NCBI RefSeq assembly: GCF_022605725.1
Contig: NC_065547.1
Span: forward strand, 9,527,167-9,591,166
Source: Anthonomus grandis grandis
Lineage: Eukaryota > Arthropoda > Insecta > Coleoptera > Curculionidae
DNA length: 64,000 nt
Reading direction: 5' to 3'
Shown: positions 63,423 through 64,000 of the stretch, piece by piece
Layout of the letters: every line of letters starts with the position of its first letter
How positions within the stretch are numbered: position 1 is the stretch's first letter
Notes under the pieces: generated by a model
What the model was told of the DNA's origin: nothing
What the model saw: the letters and a program-made list of their open reading frames with translations, nothing else
The model's database searches: none
Made by a program: the position numbers and the translations under genes

Positions 63423-64000
63423 CTGGAACCATCAGCAATAATTAACAAGAGAGAATAGTGGTTGAAGCTTTAAGCATAAGGCCAATTCTAATAAATTAAA
63501 AGTGAATTATTTTTTGTGACCTCAGTGTGTCTAGACCAAGAAAATCCTGTAAATCTTTAGAGTTATTACGGTTTTACAATTATTATTATTACTAACGAAG
63601 ACGATCTACATATATAGTCTTGAGGATGATCTCGTAGAAAAACGTGGATCGAAAAATATATAAATCGATCGTCTGAATTAGTTTTTTTTTATTAATATCA
63701 AAAAAAAAATTAACTTTAATAACATAAATGATAAGTTCTTGAGCTGTTACAAGAAAAATCGTCTTGGTTGGGTGTTTCAAATTTGAGCCTTAACATGGGT
63801 ATCTCGGAGTCTATAAGAAATGCGAAGATTAAATAAAGGCAAAATTCTGAGTTTTTGAGCTTGACAATATGCCGTTTAAAAAAATTAAAAATTCCGAATG
63901 GTACCGGAGATATTCGAAAAAAATCCGAGAAATCGATTTTATTTATTTCTCAGCTTATTTCTTATTCGATTTTAAAGTAATTTTCACATTTTCATTGCCA
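63423..64000 (-). other. Intron upstream of Sara exon a, no feature recognised
   Basis: AT-rich, with a pyrimidine stretch (TATTCTCTCTTG on the minus strand) near 63450 serving the exon a acceptor. The previous exon must lie beyond the right edge. Confidence 0.5.

Overview
The window is AT-rich eukaryotic DNA from an insect, possibly a beetle (the order is a guess). Introns are 47-63 nt with GT...AG ends, and the repeats are insect-type (Tc1/mariner, piggyBac, jockey/I-like LINEs, a Penelope-like element, a KRBA2/Ginger-like element). It contains no bacterial-style operons.

One host gene runs along the minus strand through most of the window. It is the insect homologue of SARA/ZFYVE9 (Smad anchor for receptor activation). 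Fifteen coding exons can be placed from about 63422 (upstream exons lie beyond the right edge) to a stop codon at 9985. They encode a linker, the FYVE zinc finger, the Smad-binding region and the whole C-terminal SARA domain. All exon phases close. Ten introns are 47-151 nt, while four are 4.5-13 kb and packed with transposons.

Layout. 1-3863: Ty3/gypsy retrotransposon (minus), cut by the window edge. 3985-4900: broken gene of an unnamed mobile family. 5118-8248: KRBA2/Ginger-like DNA transposon with ~261-bp terminal inverted repeats and a nested MITE. 9985-10143: last SARA exon. 10.1-20.4 kb intron: broken LINE, Penelope-like element with a hammerhead motif, DD41D mariner, Tc1 fragment. 20450-21189: three exons. 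21.2-33.6 kb intron: LINE, DD41D mariner, second copy of the unnamed family, and a piggyBac that holds an LTR element that holds a Tc1. 33609-34737: seven exons. 34.7-47.8 kb intron: four DD41D mariners, two unclassified insertions (one with a four-copy repeat), a Penelope fragment carrying a hairpin insertion, and concentric palindromes. 47777-48046: exon. 48.0-52.6 kb intron: LINEs. 52583-52767: exon. 52.8-62.7 kb intron: LINEs with nested Tc1, PIF/Harbinger and piggyBac. 62665-63422: FYVE exons.

None of the transposase or reverse-transcriptase genes fully inside the window reads as intact; most carry frameshifts, stops or deletions. The gypsy element may be intact in the part visible. The most unusual signals are the four-copy stem-flanked repeat at 36157-36723, the hairpin insertion with a 16-bp target duplication at 43338-43600, the concentric palindromes around the mariner at 43799-46042, the hammerhead-like cores, and the extreme split between tiny and giant introns in SARA.
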